Assembly: GCF_003286085.1 (NCBI RefSeq)
Contig: NW_020825298.1
Coordinates: forward strand, 11,346,001 to 11,410,000
Origin: Drosophila persimilis
Taxonomy: Eukaryota > Arthropoda > Insecta > Diptera > Drosophilidae
Reading direction: 5' to 3'
DNA length: 64,000 bases
The notes beneath the pieces were generated by a model. It searched no databases. It was not told where the DNA came from and saw only the letters and a list, made by a program, of their open reading frames with translations. The translations under genes and the position numbers were made by a program. Numbering within the stretch: position 1 is the stretch's first letter; each line of letters begins with the position of its first letter. This document shows positions 1-12,056 of the stretch, piece after piece.

Positions 1-1666
1 TATCCATTTTGCGCCATTAAAAATAATATCATTCTGATTGAGTGACGCGCCGCTTAAGTACTTTCTTCGCTGTCCCCGTACTGACACCGTTTTCCGCTTC
101 ATTCGCTTCACTTTGATTTCCCTTTTTATTGAACACGCAAAGAGTGGGCTCGGGGCCGGGGGGCACCGAAAGAATAGAGGACATTACCCCGTTCTCGGTT
201 CCATTATATTCCGATCCATTGTGGGATACGCAGCTTAGACGAAAGTTTGCCCTTGCCCCCTTCTTCGGGCCATAAACTTTAGATTGATGGGTGTTTTTAT
301 GGACAAGGGAAGACGCTTTATCTATTGATATGGCAAAGAGTTATGGCCAAGAAATGGTAGTAAGTAGAGGGCTAAGAAGTTGTACTGTTGAAGGTCAAAA
401 GGTTGACTGATCGATTATAAATTCAGTCTTTTGAGTATGGGTTCTGACTGATCAACAGAAACATGTTTATGGATAAAAAATCTGCCTTTTATAGGGGGTT
501 CTATGGAGGTACTTAGAAGCTATTTTATCTGTTGACTTTTTTAGGGGTTATCTTTAGGATATGGCAGAGAATTTCTCAGCGGAAGAAACTATCTTTTCTT
601 CATAGAGAAAACTTTCGGGTTGTCGTCGATCCGATGGGCGAGCTAAGCAAGTGAGTCAGGGGTTGACGCACGAGGGCAGGTGGCAGGGATTCAAAACGAA
701 TGAAGAAGGACGGAACGGAAGTGCTAAAAGGCTGCTTCCACGCCAATCCGAATGAGTATATCTTTTCTAGAGAATGTGTGGAACACATCGACCTACGAAT
801 GAGGCCTCAAAAAGTTCGTGTTTCAAGCTTAGAAATACTTTGGAAGATAAAAATAACGAAAGGCTATTCAAAGTTTATTCCATTAAGAACAGGAAAAAGT
901 CAAGAAGGGAACACCCACTGTAACTAATAGTTTCTTATTCCATTCACACTTTCCTTAACCTTGAAGGCGGATTCCATGAACATTGACACCACAGAGAACA
1001 CAGCCCCCCCCGCACATAGACAAGCCACGAAACCCGAGTGAACCGACGACCCAGTGAGCAAAAACCAAAGCCAATTTCCCTTTTCCATCACTTGTTCCCC
1101 AATTACTTGGAAAAGTTTTGCCGACAGCCGATGGCTGCACTTGCTCCTCCGAACCCCCCCAGACTGGTGTTCATTTGCATTGGAGGAGGCACTGAGGCAT
1201 CTATCAAATGCTTCGTTAGCATCGCGTGACTAAACTTAGTCCGGAAATTAGCGACCTCCACTCGAGGAACGGGGCTGCCAGAGGAATGGTGCTCCAAAAG
1301 GAGCGAATTTTGGCAAGTTTTAAGTTTTAGGAAGCGCATTGAGGAAACGTGAGAGAACCAGAGATAGTCTTATCAGACAATGTGATGCAATCGTGTGTAA
1401 GTATTTCCCGCGAGAGAGTGGGGGCCACGATAATTGCCATGGAAATATTTCTGGGTGTGGCTCTTGCGCCTGACACTCTGATGGATGCAATAAAATATTA
1501 TGAGCATGGCTGTGGCAAAGAATCTTAATTGAATGGCAGTGGCAGCGGCAGCGGTGGTTCCTTCACCGGCGCCAATCGATGTCAGAGCGAAACGACCACT
1601 CGACGGCAATGGGAGCTGGCACACGTGTCGTGTGTTTGAGGCTGAGAGCGATTCAATGGTCTGTAC
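1..1666. other. Intergenic DNA, no gene recognised
   Basis: I see no exon chain, RNA gene or mobile element here. Open frames are short and have no recognisable domain or splice context. If the small gene at 1667-1877 continues past its stop through the GTGAGT donor, its later exons should lie here on the minus strand, but I found none with the required phase. Confidence 0.5.
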
Positions 1667-1877
1667 TCACGCAACAATGACATCGGGATCCTCCCACCAC
1701 TTCTTGTGCGAGGGCTGCAGCAGCAGACTAACCTGACGCCAGTGGTTCTTGTGCACCACCTAGGTATATGGCCATATCATTTTATTATTCCCACTTTTTG
1801 CCAGGGCTCCAACTTACTTTGTACTTTTTGGGATCGTAGGCACTGTGATCTTTGTCGGAGAACACCAGACGAGCCAT
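1667..1877 (-). CDS. Small two-exon protein of 50 aa, unrecognised
   Basis: Exons are complement(1818..1877) and complement(1667..1759). The 58-bp intron has a GTAAGT donor and a CTAG acceptor, which is a typical Drosophila intron. The protein starts MARLVFSDKDHSAYDPKKYK, continues with a VVHKNHW segment and ends KKWWEDPDVIVA. It is rich in Lys, His, Trp and Asp and has no signal peptide or clear membrane segment. The start ATG has A at -3 and there is an in-frame TAA about 40 bases upstream. The stop TGA lies inside GTGAGT, a consensus donor, so the real protein may splice onward. I do not recognise the family and saw no AATAAA immediately downstream. Phase, intron size and biased composition argue for a real exon pair. 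Confidence 0.5.
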
Positions 1878-3190
1878 TCTGCCGCGCTTCCGGGTATTCT
1901 TTCTACCTTTTTTGGTTTATGTTGTTTTCTGTTTTGGGGGAAATATTTTATATGTTATATTGCAGGACTGATGATTTTGTGTGTTTGCCAACTTGTCGCA
2001 CTGACAGTTGACTGAAAGGGGACCATGAAATGGAATTATTTCCGATATTTTATTCAACCACAAAATGTACTACATATATGAATCGATGGATTCAGTTTTC
2101 AGCTTTCGGAATACGAAAGAAATATGTATTATTTATGAATCGATTATTGGTTCGTTCAGAGGCTAGCTCTCCATCTAAAGATTTCTTCCACAGAGCTATA
2201 AGTTCTAGATAGTCCTGGGATCTGGTAAAGCATATAATAGTAACAGAATAGTAGTCTTATTCTCTATGGAGTTTTGAAGGTCTTACTAGTGATAACAAAT
2301 ATTTTTTTTTCATCAAAAATTTTGCATAAAGACCTTATTTCAATTCAAATATAATATGTAGAAGACGTACAAGGAGAATGTCTGTCAATAAAACTATCTT
2401 TTGGATCAGTTTTCAAAGATTTCTTGTACCTAGATCTCAGATATAAGCATTTCTCGGACTCTAAGGCTCTGTTAAGAGAGACCCTCTTCGAACACCTTTC
2501 TTAGATCGAAGGAAAACCCACCACTCCATGGTTTTGTTGCATCCCAATTCTTTTTGAGTCTCATTTTAGGCACCACTCTATCCCACAGCCGCGAGCATAG
2601 CCCCCGCATTGGCTGCATTAGCGATATGCAAATCGGTATATGTATCTATATAGTATTTATACATATATCTGCATCGATCGAGACCAAAATGGTTCGGTCC
2701 AACGCCTGGCGGCGGCTGGGGCATTAATTTCAGGGCAGACTTATTGAACTGGATATAATTATATTCAGCTGATGAAATTTTAATGGACAGCCGAGTGTTC
2801 GACTGTGTACTGTATTGTACTGTACTGTGCGAGTGAGTGAGTGAGTGGTTCGCCCATCCATTGTTGTTAGGGGAGATATTACAGACATGTGGGGTGGAGG
2901 CTGGGGCTGGGGGTTTGGGGGGCTGTTGTTTGCGCCGTTTTCAATTGATTGGCCGAATCAAATGTGTCTTGTCCGGTTGGTATCTTGTCAACCGGCGTGG
3001 CTAATTGTCGCCGCACTTGAACGGTGTCTATGGCCCATGGGCTCGGAGATCTCTTTGCCCTGGCCATGAGCAGAATCGAGTTTGTTTGTTCTCCAGGGGC
3101 CACTGGCCAGTTTCCGCATTAGTGCAGCAAACATACCGAGAACTGGCCTTATATGCTAAATGGTATTATGGATCTCTCGCTCTCGGTCGT
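1878..3190. other. Spacer upstream of the first cuticle gene
   Basis: AT-rich to mixed non-coding DNA. It contains short GTGAGTGAGTGAGTG and TACTGTACTGT runs near 2810-2850. No exon or RNA gene was recognised. It probably holds regulatory DNA for the cuticle gene at 3.2 kb. Confidence 0.4.
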
Positions 3191-3196
3191 TAGAGC

Positions 3197-3232
3197 TATA
3201 AAAACGCCGTGACCACCGGCAGATGTCAGTTA
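3197..3232 (+). promoter_or_regulatory. TATA + initiator core promoter of cuticle gene 1
   Basis: TATAAAAA at 3197-3204 is followed by the initiator TCAGTTA at 3226-3232, with the +1 A at 3228, 31 bases after the TATA start. This is the canonical spacing and gives a 5' UTR of about 44 bases. Confidence 0.85.
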
Positions 3233-3271
3233 GTAACGTTTCAATCGTCGCTTAGATCACCAGAAGCCAAC

Positions 3272-3721
3272 ATGAAGGTAGGATACTCGCACTTCTCCCT
3301 ACAACCAGCCAGGAATTAACTCTCTCTCTCTCTCTCTCGCTTCCAGTTCGCCGTTGTCGTAGTCTTGTTCGCCCTGGCCTATGGAGTCAACAGCTCTGTG
3401 GTGCCGCTGCTGACCAGCATCCATGGCGGCCATGTGCTGGTGGGTGCCGGACCCGCCGTTGCCGGTTCTGTGGCCATCCAGGCCTCTGCTGTGCCCGCTG
3501 CCGTGCCCCTGGTCCTGTCCCCAGCTGGACCCGTGCTCATCCAGTCGGCCCCAGCCCATGCCACCATTGTGGCTGCCCATCCGCCCGCTGTGGTCGCAGT
3601 GGCTGCTCCCCCTGCCAGCTATGTGGCCAAGACCCGTGGCGCCGTCCACGTGGCACCCCTGCCCGGACACTCGCAGTCGGCGGCCTCCGTCAACCTGGAG
3701 CCCGCACCAGGCACCTGGTAA
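3272..3721 (+). CDS. Adult cuticle-type secreted protein 1 (CG7203-like)
   Basis: CDS is join(3272..3277,3347..3721), 126 aa. The first coding exon is just ATG AAG; the 69-bp intron carries a (TC)9 run before the acceptor. The protein opens with a signal peptide (MKFAVVVVLFALAYGVNS), then an Ala/Val/Pro-rich middle, and ends in a block shared with the other two cuticle genes of this window: YVAKTRGA, then H-x-A-P-L, and a PAPGTW terminus. The Ala/Val/Pro-rich, hydrophobic composition fits an extracellular chitin-associated cuticle component made by epidermis. The gene order (this gene, ATP synthase g paralogue, two more cuticle genes) matches what I recall for D. melanogaster CG7203, CG7211, CG7214, Acp1, so CG7203 is the likely orthologue. 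A polyadenylation signal AATAAA lies at 3987-3992. Confidence 0.85.
3321..3338. repeat. (TC)9 microsatellite in intron 1
   Basis: Pure TC run inside the only intron of cuticle gene 1. It doubles as the polypyrimidine tract and, on the other strand, offers GAGA-factor-like sites. Confidence 0.8.
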
Positions 3722-3992
3722 TCATCCACTGAAACGGAACCCCCTGGATAAACGATCCCCCTTTGACCTTGCCAGCGATTGTCTCTGTCGCGCCGTCTCT
3801 CTGTCTCTATCTTCAAGTCATGTTTGGTTTTAGTTTCCCAAAGGTTTTTCCACTTGCCATCTGCCGCGGACCTCACGCACTCCTCACAAAACTTTCTTCA
3901 GCAAATCTAAGTCAATCTCTGAGTCCTTCCTATCGATTTCTGCTTTATTTTCTCTTATGTTATCATCTGAAAAAATTGTTTCTTTGAATAAA

Positions 3993-6900
3993 AAACTGTT
4001 ATCAAAACAAATACGGGAAAGGTGCTTTTTCGAAGGGGATTTCTTAGGGATCAGCTTTCGATCCCAGTTCTATCCATATTCCCTACTCCCACGCCTTCAA
4101 AGTCTTGAAGTCTCTGCAAATAGCTCTCAAAACGAATCTCGATCGATTGACGATTACCGATTACCGATGCCGGCAATTAATCAATTCCGGGGCCGCCTCG
4201 ATCCAGCATCGATCAGCAAGCTACTTTGAACCAGACCCAAAGCAGGGGCGTTGACAAAGCCGCTCTCTGGAAAAGCAGCCAAAGACAAGCCCAGGCAGCT
4301 GGACTACATTGTTGCCAACTGGTTGGAGACCCCAGAGACCAGAGACCAGAGACCAACAAAACTGAAATCGAGAGTACCGAGAGTACGGGTACGAGTACCC
4401 GATAAACTGGAGCAGGGGGCGGTTTGCCTTGATCGCCGCACACTCGCACTTGCAATTATTAATAGAAAATGTGGCGCGTAATAGACGGTAACAAAAGCCA
4501 CAGCTTTATATGGCCAAGACGGCGACAGAGCACGGAGGACAGAGCACAGACCCCGGTTAAGTAATGTGTCTATGCAAATGCAGTTGCAGTTCAGATCCGC
4601 CTCAACGCCCACTGGGGGCTCTTAAGAGCCCCGCTTTAGTGCTTTTCGTTCCCGTTTCCGCAGCCCAAGACTTCGAATTGACCAAAATAATGATAAGCCA
4701 AAAAGTGCTCTGAGCTTTCAATAAAAGTGTCAATCGTGGGGGTAAAAACAAGCGAGGAATTTGACACTTTAGAGGGTCGACACTTTTGATACCCTTGCAG
4801 AACTTTTGGCACCAAAATCTCAGCTCTAGTACCCCCTGGTTGGAGGGTACAACAGACGCCATCAGAAGGGGAGACAAACAGCAAACAGCAGCATTTTTGC
4901 CGCTGTTGTTCGGTGTCGTGTCGGCAGCCAAGCCCCATAGCAATTGGCCATAAATCTGGTCCCCAGCCCCAGCCACCATTCACTTTTGTTTCTTACTCGA
5001 TCAGCGGCCCCTGGCCCCACCCTGCTGCTGTTAGCTGCGTGCGTGTAAATGCAAGACGCAAGACGCATGACGCAGCCACTGCAACTGCCTCCTCCTCCTC
5101 CTCCTCCTCCATCTCTGGTGGCAAGTTCAAGTTTACGCACTGCTCTGTCTGCGGTCTGTGGTCTGTGGGCTTCCTGCTCGACAGGTTCAACGGACGGCAA
5201 CGCACTTGAGCAAAACGCATTCGTAGTCGCATTTTCTTGGTTTCTGGTTTTTTGGCACGCAGCACGCATGGAATCGAGTTCAAGTTGGCCCACTAAAACC
5301 CCTTTTTGTGGGGTATTATCTCATACCGCTTTTTGCTGCGTTGCGTGTGTGGGCGATGAGTCATTGAATAAGGTCAGTAGACCAATAAAGGATCGGATCG
5401 GGTCTTTAAGCGAAGTGATTCATTCGAAACAGAACCGAGACCACGAGACCACGAGAACATATGGCTGCCAGACCTGCCAGTGGGAGTCGGTAAGCCATTT
5501 GCTGGACTCGCAAGACATGACCGAATGCCAGCAAAAAGTATTTCGTAATAGCCCTGGTGTACAGTCTGGTGTACAGCTTTCTTATCCGCACCCACAACTG
5601 GTTGGCTGGTTGGCTGGTGGCCTAAATATAGTAACAACCTGTAACCAAATATACGCCACAGAAACAGAGAGACAACCACTCGTATCTCGTGTTGCATGAA
5701 CCGCCTGGAACTGGAAGCAGCCACTTGCTAACGTCATAAACACACTACACAACGTGGCCCATAGAACTTGTTCAATTGGCCATTCTGCGGGCACTAGAGC
5801 TCTCTGTTAGTTGTGACAGTTGTGACTACGATTTAGTGACAGCCGCGACCGCGTAAGTGGGTAATTATTGGCTTCGCCTAATGACCATTAACCGATGCCT
5901 TAGCATACTAATTGTATCTGGATTAATTGCCCCCAGATCTTGATCGTAAACCAACGGTTTTCAATCGATTACGTCTACGATTGGCCATTGCATCATCAGC
6001 ACAGAGCACAGTCCCAAAAAATAGTAACAATTGCACTTCGGAGGCCACATCGACCGAACGGCCGACCACTCGAAAATTCCTCGCAACGGAGTCGAGTGTG
6101 ATTGCCTGTGTGTACGTTAATTAAATTAACTTAAATCGTCTAGAAATTAAAACGGATACAAGTTGCTGGAATAGTCGACGGGGAATTGCTCTTGGCTCCT
6201 AGATAGCCTTCCAACACTTTAATTGATCAGTGCTGCAAAGAGAACCGACTTTCTGCTTCCCCCTTTAGTGTTGCTTCAGTAGGGTACTGTACTTCCAGCC
6301 TTGATTTCCACATAGGCATCTGAAGCTAAGATTTACATCCGTTCCACATTCAAAACTCCCTTTTAGGGCTTTCAGATTGCACATTTGAACATTCAACATT
6401 TCAAAACCCTATTATATTCAAAGCTTTTCTGAACCAGTGCTGGAAAGCGTGCCTTCCTTTAGCTGTACATAAGTTCTTTATCACATATTCAGTGCCTTAA
6501 AGCGCATCTTTAGCCTTTGAAGTCTTGTTTTGTACTCAGTTTTCCCATTCTCAAACCAGTGTTGCCTGGATTTCTATGCCGCTGCCAGTGTTGAATAACA
6601 AAGGGCTAGGAGTACACTAGTACCCTTCAGTCTTCACTGTTGAGTAGAGTATGAAAACCAAATTAAATAATGGGTAACACGCCAAAGGTGTTGGCGGAGT
6701 GGGTGGAAATGCTGCTGCAACCAAATTCGTTGGACTGCCACCGTGCCACACCGCCCCACTGGCCCGGTCAGCGCTTGTTTGCAGTTGTAGCAACAATTGG
6801 CAGCAGCAACAGTCGGCCGGCGGCCAAATTGAATTCAAGCGTGGCTAACATTGATTTCCTAGCCCCGTCGCGGGCCCCACCGCCATTCACCATAATTAGT

Positions 6901-7413
6901 TTTATTCTGTTTATGCGATTTTAATATGGAATTCGCATTAATCTCGCCGGAAAAGTGGGCGGCAACCGGGTCTGGACTGTGATAAGGACCTGGCTCTGTG
7001 CACCACGGACTGTGGCGGCTGATGCATGATGCAATCGACCAGTGAGATTGCAACAAAAGGCTGGAGAACGCGGGGCTTTGCTATTAAAATGCCATTAAAA
7101 TTGGGCCAAACGGTGGAAATACTCGTACGAAATATGTTTATGTTTTGGGGCAGCACCGTGGTGCCGCCCGGTCCATTGTTTGGCGTCGGTTGTGCAACCG
7201 TGTCAATCTGATTTATGCCACTTGACCGAACGAGTGCCATGTCGCGTTGGTTAACGCTTTGCCGCTTGGACGCCTGCGCCACACGACACGTACACCCCAG
7301 TCGAGGAAGGGGCAAGATCAATGCCACCTCGGCGGCGATTTGCATTGAGCGAGCATACTCGTACACCCGTGTACCCATGGTTCTACGGAATTCTGGGAGG
7401 GGCCTGCTGCTGC
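3993..7413. other. Non-coding spacer between cuticle gene 1 and the ATP synthase g paralogue
   Basis: No supported exon chain or RNA gene. A (CTC)n run near 5090-5110 produces spurious Pro/Glu-rich open frames on both strands. The block at 6660-6930 is GC-rich and open on both strands but has no splice sites or domain. Probably regulatory spacer. Confidence 0.45.
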
Positions 7414-7516
7414 TTTATTGAATGCACCTGGTCGCAAAACATGTGTCTTGTGTACTGTGTAGGGGGGTATCATGTCTGTGTAACGTAGCAAGAATTGAGG
7501 AAACATTTCGGAGTGC

Positions 7517-7892
7517 TTAGACCTTGTAGCCCACAAAGTGGCGACGTCCGATCACCTCGCCCATGTAGAACCAGGTGATTACCTCGACGGTGACCAGGAT
7601 GTTCAGCCAGGCCTCGCGCACTGTGACCTGGCCGAGACGGCCGCCCAAGCCCTTCACATCCGTCTTGAGTTTCTTCGTGGACTTGGCCGCGGTCTGCAGC
7701 TTCTGGAAGTCGCCGGGCAACGGCGGCGACAGCTCCACTTTGGCATATTTCCAGAATTCCTTCAGCTGCGGACGTGCCAAAGCAGCAAGATCTGCGAATA
7801 CATACCCAATACAGAATACAGAATATATTATTATGATGAATGGAAAACTTACTATTGGCGAGTGCAGTGGCCTTGGCAACGTATTGACTCAT
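7517..7892 (-). CDS. ATPsynGL: Mitochondrial ATP synthase subunit g, paralogue
   Basis: CDS is complement(join(7517..7791,7853..7892)), 104 aa, with a 61-bp intron. The N-terminus reads MSQYVAKATALANNLAALAR, followed by a WKYAKVELSPP segment typical of subunit g. The C-terminal half has one hydrophobic helix (around EVITWFYMGEVIGRR) ending HFVGYKV. Subunit g sits in the inner-membrane Fo part of F1Fo ATP synthase, where it helps dimerise the complex and shape cristae. The length matches the family (about 100 aa). Its place among the cuticle genes fits D. melanogaster CG7211 (ATPsynGL), a paralogue of the main gene. The symbol rests on synteny and memory. AATAAA lies at 7414-7419 on this strand. 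Confidence 0.88.
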
Positions 7893-9166
7893 CTTGGAGC
7901 GAATTTTATTCAGTTTCTGTGTTTCTTTCCAGCAAAGACGACACAATAGTGCTGCCAGACAGTTGAAAGCTAAACGATAGACTGCTTTGATGGCAGGCGA
8001 TAGGCCACACACGAATCCCAGGGGGACGAATGCCCAGGCAAATGTGTTTTTGGTTAAATTTGCATAATTGCCCAGTTGTCGAATGAAATCTGCGCCAATT
8101 ATGCGATTTTGCGGCGATAAACTGACCGATCATTACGGCACCGACAAGATAGTTATTAGTAGAGCGCGCGGCTCAAGATCCCCGCCCACTGGCCAGTGGA
8201 AGACAATAGCCATGGGAGAGAATATGAAAAAAGCAAAGAGCCAAAAGCACGCCCTAACAAATTGGCCCAGACATCGATGGCCTGCATTGTCTTCGGGACT
8301 ACGGAGCTGAGGAGTATTTCATCATCGGGTTGGCTGTTGTTGGGTGGGTTTCCATAATGTTAATGGATCACAAATGGCCACTAAGCCAGTGAAGGGCTCT
8401 CATTCTGCCAAGGAAATTGGTCCAGTACGAGTGCTAGTATATCGTATTACTAATTGAGAATGACATTCCAAACACAGACCCGTTGTGCTGTTGCCGTTGC
8501 CCTATGCATAATCATTAATAAGATGTGATTAATGCTTCATAAATTTGTTTCTTGCGCCCGTCACTTGTGCCATGCAGCTGTCTTCTAAATGGTTTGGTTC
8601 CACTCTCACATTCGGGCCGTTCTGACACTTTGACCCTCGTCCGAAAACGTGGCCAAAGTTGATTTGCATTCCTATGACAATTTCAAGTTGAGGCGCTGCC
8701 ATTTCATGGGGGGATTGCTATGGTTTGGATTCGGTTAAGAGCTAAGAGCCCCCACCAAACATGGAAATGTAGTCCAACAATTCGTTTCGCTATTTTGCAT
8801 TTTTATTGTTTGCCAATGCTGACAGCGTTTGATTATATTTATTCTTGGGCGTTGGCCCCGCAATGCCTTCCTATTTCTGGGGGAGCAGCGCAGTGCAGTG
8901 CAGGCCCCACCGCAAACCGAAAATCGAATACCGAAAACCGAAAACCGGGCATGAGCTGCAAAAGCTAATTGTTTATTTAGAACACTGCGCAAAAGTTCCA
9001 TGGGTTTTGGTTGGGGGAGATTACGCGATTTGATGCTGGCATTGTTGGGCACTGGGGCTGTCATAGTTTTGCTTCCCCTGAAGACTCTTTATAGGCCTAG
9101 AGATTGATTGCTAATTTCGGGGGATTTGTTTTGCTTAAGTCTTTAAAGAAAGGTAAGAATTGTAGC

Positions 9167-9228
9167 TATCGATTTGGCGACTTATCGCTGGGCAGTCCTG
9201 CAGGTGCGATAGGTGCGCATCTATCGAT
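9167..9228. promoter_or_regulatory. Cluster of four CGATA (DREF/BEAF-32-type) motifs
   Basis: CGATA or its reverse complement occurs at 9167-9172, 9183-9187, 9207-9211 and 9222-9226, two of them as TATCGAT. Clusters of CGATA are the known binding pattern of BEAF-32 and DREF at housekeeping promoters and domain boundaries. No gene start is visible here, so a boundary between cuticle genes is only an inference. Confidence 0.3.
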
Positions 9229-10355
9229 TGTTGAAGTCCTTTTTCATTGCTGAGGTTTTTTTCTGAGCTGATAGATGTATGATGATGTTACACTGTGCAA
9301 CAAAATGCAACTTTTGATAAGTATTTTGCACCAGACAAAAATAAGACTTGCCGTATGCTCCCAAAATATTTAAAGAAAATTCAAAAACTGCATATTTATA
9401 TAATTTTCATTAGGTATTTGCAGCACCGATATCTTCAACAATTGATGATCATATTGATGATTGAATTGATGATTAAATTGACGATTATACGACCTTTTGC
9501 AGGGCGTTTGATTCCTGTTGATAGAGTGGATTACACCTGAAGATCCAGCGATCCAAAGTAAAAGTTTTAAACCATTTTTAATCATTTAATTATCGTACCA
9601 AAAGGCTCTCAAGAAAAATTTCGAAGAGATTAAAAATGTTTAATAATTGCCACGTTTTTTTTTAAATGTTGTTTTTTATGGTATGTTCCTACATATTATT
9701 AGGATCTAATTCTTTAGTGCCATTAACTCTTTCGAAAGAATATTAAAGGTACGTGCTATTGCGTAAATCCAACCCATTTCATAATACCTCAAACATTCAT
9801 GTATATTTTTCTGTAAATTGTTATTGTTTAATCAATCTATAGAAAAGGCATACCATCGCTATTGCCCATCACTTAAGATATTTCACAGTTGACTGCCGCT
9901 GCGGCTGCTCGATGGTTATGGTTATGGTTATTGTTATTTTATTTAAACATTAATTAAGTCATTGTAAAAGGCAAAGGCAAAGTTCTTAGCCTGCCTTGGG
10001 CAATGGCCAATATTCAATTGTTTTTGCAGTGTAGGCACGCGACTCTAGTGGAAATTCCATGCCCCAACTAGCGGCAGCACTCACATTTGAGTTGCAGGCA
10101 ACACGGACGGACAGATAGACAGACAGACAGACAGAAACAGAAACAAAAACAACAAAATAAATATATAATTGCAACAAAGAATTCTGAGCCGCGTTGCGAC
10201 TTTGGGGCCTGCTGCTGCCATTGCAAATTGAATGCTTTGGGCCACATGCTTATGACTTTTTAAATGTGTTTGTGCTTTATCAGTATAATTTGGTGTTTGT
10301 GGCAATTTTCATGTTGCTGATTGGGCTCCCCGATTGGCTGGAGCCCGCGTACTAG

Positions 10356-10356
<1 letters not shown>

Positions 10357-10390
<34 letters not shown>
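10357..10390. repeat. (TG)17 microsatellite
   Basis: Uninterrupted TG dinucleotide tract of 34 bases in the spacer upstream of cuticle gene 2. Confidence 0.95.
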
Positions 10391-10396
<6 letters not shown>

Positions 10397-10827
10397 GATC
10401 TGTGCTCGTATTACCCTCGGCTCTAAATTCTTGTTTATAGTAATTTGCGCAACCATTGACAGCACCGTAGCGCCCCATGCCCCACGCCCCCTATGCCCCG
10501 CCATGAACCTGGAGAGAGGAGGGAGCATTGGTGCTATCGCCACCCAAGGCAGATCTCAGACGGACGATTGACGCAGCTGGGCAGTGAAAGGTCCCGGCGT
10601 CAGAGCACCCGGAGCACCACAGATCCAAAGTGTACTCCAGTTCTCGTCGTCGTCGTCGTCGTGGTCGTCGGCACGAGCCCCAGTCTTGGGCGTCGGCGTC
10701 AGAGGCTCTCGTTTTTTGTTTTGTTTTCGTTTTTTTGATATACATTTTCTTGGCTGTGACTGTGACTGCGCGGCGGCGGCAGCTCCGGCACAGGTTTCCA
10801 TTCGGAAAAGCCAGGCAGGTCTTTTGG

Positions 10828-10864
10828 TATAAAAGTTGCCACAATTTGGTAGTCGAAATCAGAA
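10828..10864 (+). promoter_or_regulatory. TATA + initiator core promoter of cuticle gene 2
   Basis: TATAAAAG at 10828-10835 with a TCAGAA initiator whose +1 A is at 10861, 33 bases after the TATA start. The 5' UTR is about 88 bases. Confidence 0.75.
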
Positions 10865-10948
10865 TCAACTCGTTCGCTGAGTATTCAACACAAGTTTTCC
10901 TTCTTCTCCTCCAACAACCACTTCTTCAACACCCCCCCCAAAAGCAAC

Positions 10949-11475
10949 ATGAAGGTAAGCCACCCACCAGGCAGGAGCCCCGCCTAGGATCCACCTTCTG
11001 ACTCTCCGACTCCTGATTCTCCCTCCTCCTGCAGTTCGCCGCCGCCGTAGTCATGCTTGTGTGCGCCCTGATCGGAGCCGAGGCCTCGTGGAACGCACTC
11101 CAGATCGCCCCTGGCGTCTCCTACGTGAACTCTGTGGCCCATGGAGCCGGTGCGTGGGGCGGCCCATGGAACGGTGCCTGGAACGGCGGCTGGAACGGTG
11201 CCTGGAACGGTGGCTGGAACGGCGCCTGGGGTGCACCCGCCGCCGTGGCTGTCCATGCTGGTGCCGGTGCTCCCTGGGGTCTGACCGGTCCCGGCTGGCA
11301 TGGCGCCTCTGTGCCCGGCATTGCCCTGGCCCAGGGACCCGGTCTTGCCGCTGGACACGGACATGAGGGTGTCTACGTGGCCAAGACCCGTGGTGCCATC
11401 CACACCGCCCCCCTGGCCGGACACATCAACTCGGCCACCTCCGTGAACGTGGCCCCCGCCCCGGGAACCCTGTAA
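10949..11475 (+). CDS. Trp/Gly-rich adult cuticle-type protein 2 (CG7214-like)
   Basis: CDS is join(10949..10954,11035..11475), 148 aa, with the same 6-base first coding exon (ATG AAG) as its neighbours. A signal peptide (MKFAAAVVMLVCALIGAEAS) is followed by a tandem tetrapeptide tract of WNGA/WNGG units around residues 45-66, an Ala/Gly-rich stretch, and the conserved C-terminal block (YVAKTRGAIH, APLAGH, ending APAPGTL). The Trp-Asn-Gly array is unique to this copy and looks like a recent coding minisatellite expansion. An extracellular cuticle role is inferred from the composition and the gene family. By order it corresponds to D. melanogaster CG7214. The 3' UTR is long (about 580 bases) with AATAAA at 12051-12056. 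Confidence 0.85.
11158..11230 (+). repeat. Coding minisatellite encoding WNG(A/G) units
   Basis: Near-perfect 12-base units (GGNGCCTGGAAC type) repeat about five times within cuticle gene 2, each encoding Trp-Asn-Gly-Ala or Trp-Asn-Gly-Gly. Third-base differences show the units have begun to diverge. Confidence 0.8.
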
Positions 11476-12056
11476 GTCAATCGCCATCCACCGCCGACCA
11501 CCACCACGACCGACCTATGATGTCTCACCAACCGATGCCAAACGGATGTGGCGGACGGGGCGGATGGGCCAGGAGCCAGGAGCCACCTTCGATCTCCTCC
11601 ATCTGCTTCAGCGACCGACCTTCCACGACTCTAACCGGATACTTCCCCCCAACTCTCTCTACACACCTATTGTTAAGCACACACCGCTCTTAGTCCCCCC
11701 CCTTCGCCCCCGATACGAACACGATCCTGATCTTGAGGCGATCCCTCAGCAATTTAAGTCCAACAACAATTACAACAACTACAAGAAACCAACAAACGAC
11801 AGCATGTTAATTTTATTATTTGAGAACTATATCTTTCAAATGCCTTCCCATCTTCCACTCTCCACTCTCCTCCACCATCACCACTTTTCTCTGTACTTTC
11901 TATATGCTTTCCTATATCTATCACTATCTGTCTCTCTCTATACATATCTGGCGTGTCTTTACGAAGAGATATGCTTTGACCAAACTGTAAATATCCATTC
12001 CCTGTACTCTAGTAATCTGCAACAATGTAAAGATTGACGAAAGCGTTATAAATAAA

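Larger units (their letters stand above)
7893..10820. other. Non-coding spacer with microsatellites and CGATA sites
   Basis: No gene recognised. It includes AT-rich DNA (9290-9960), a CGATA cluster at 9167-9228, and the (TG)17 tract at 10357-10390. Open frames around 10490-10870 come from CGT/GTC repeats and have no exon support. Confidence 0.45.

Noticed and set aside
4862-5293. 143- and 216-codon frames on opposite strands with poly-Glu/poly-Pro
   Set aside because: Both arise from one (CTC)n run. Neither has an exon structure or recognisable domain.
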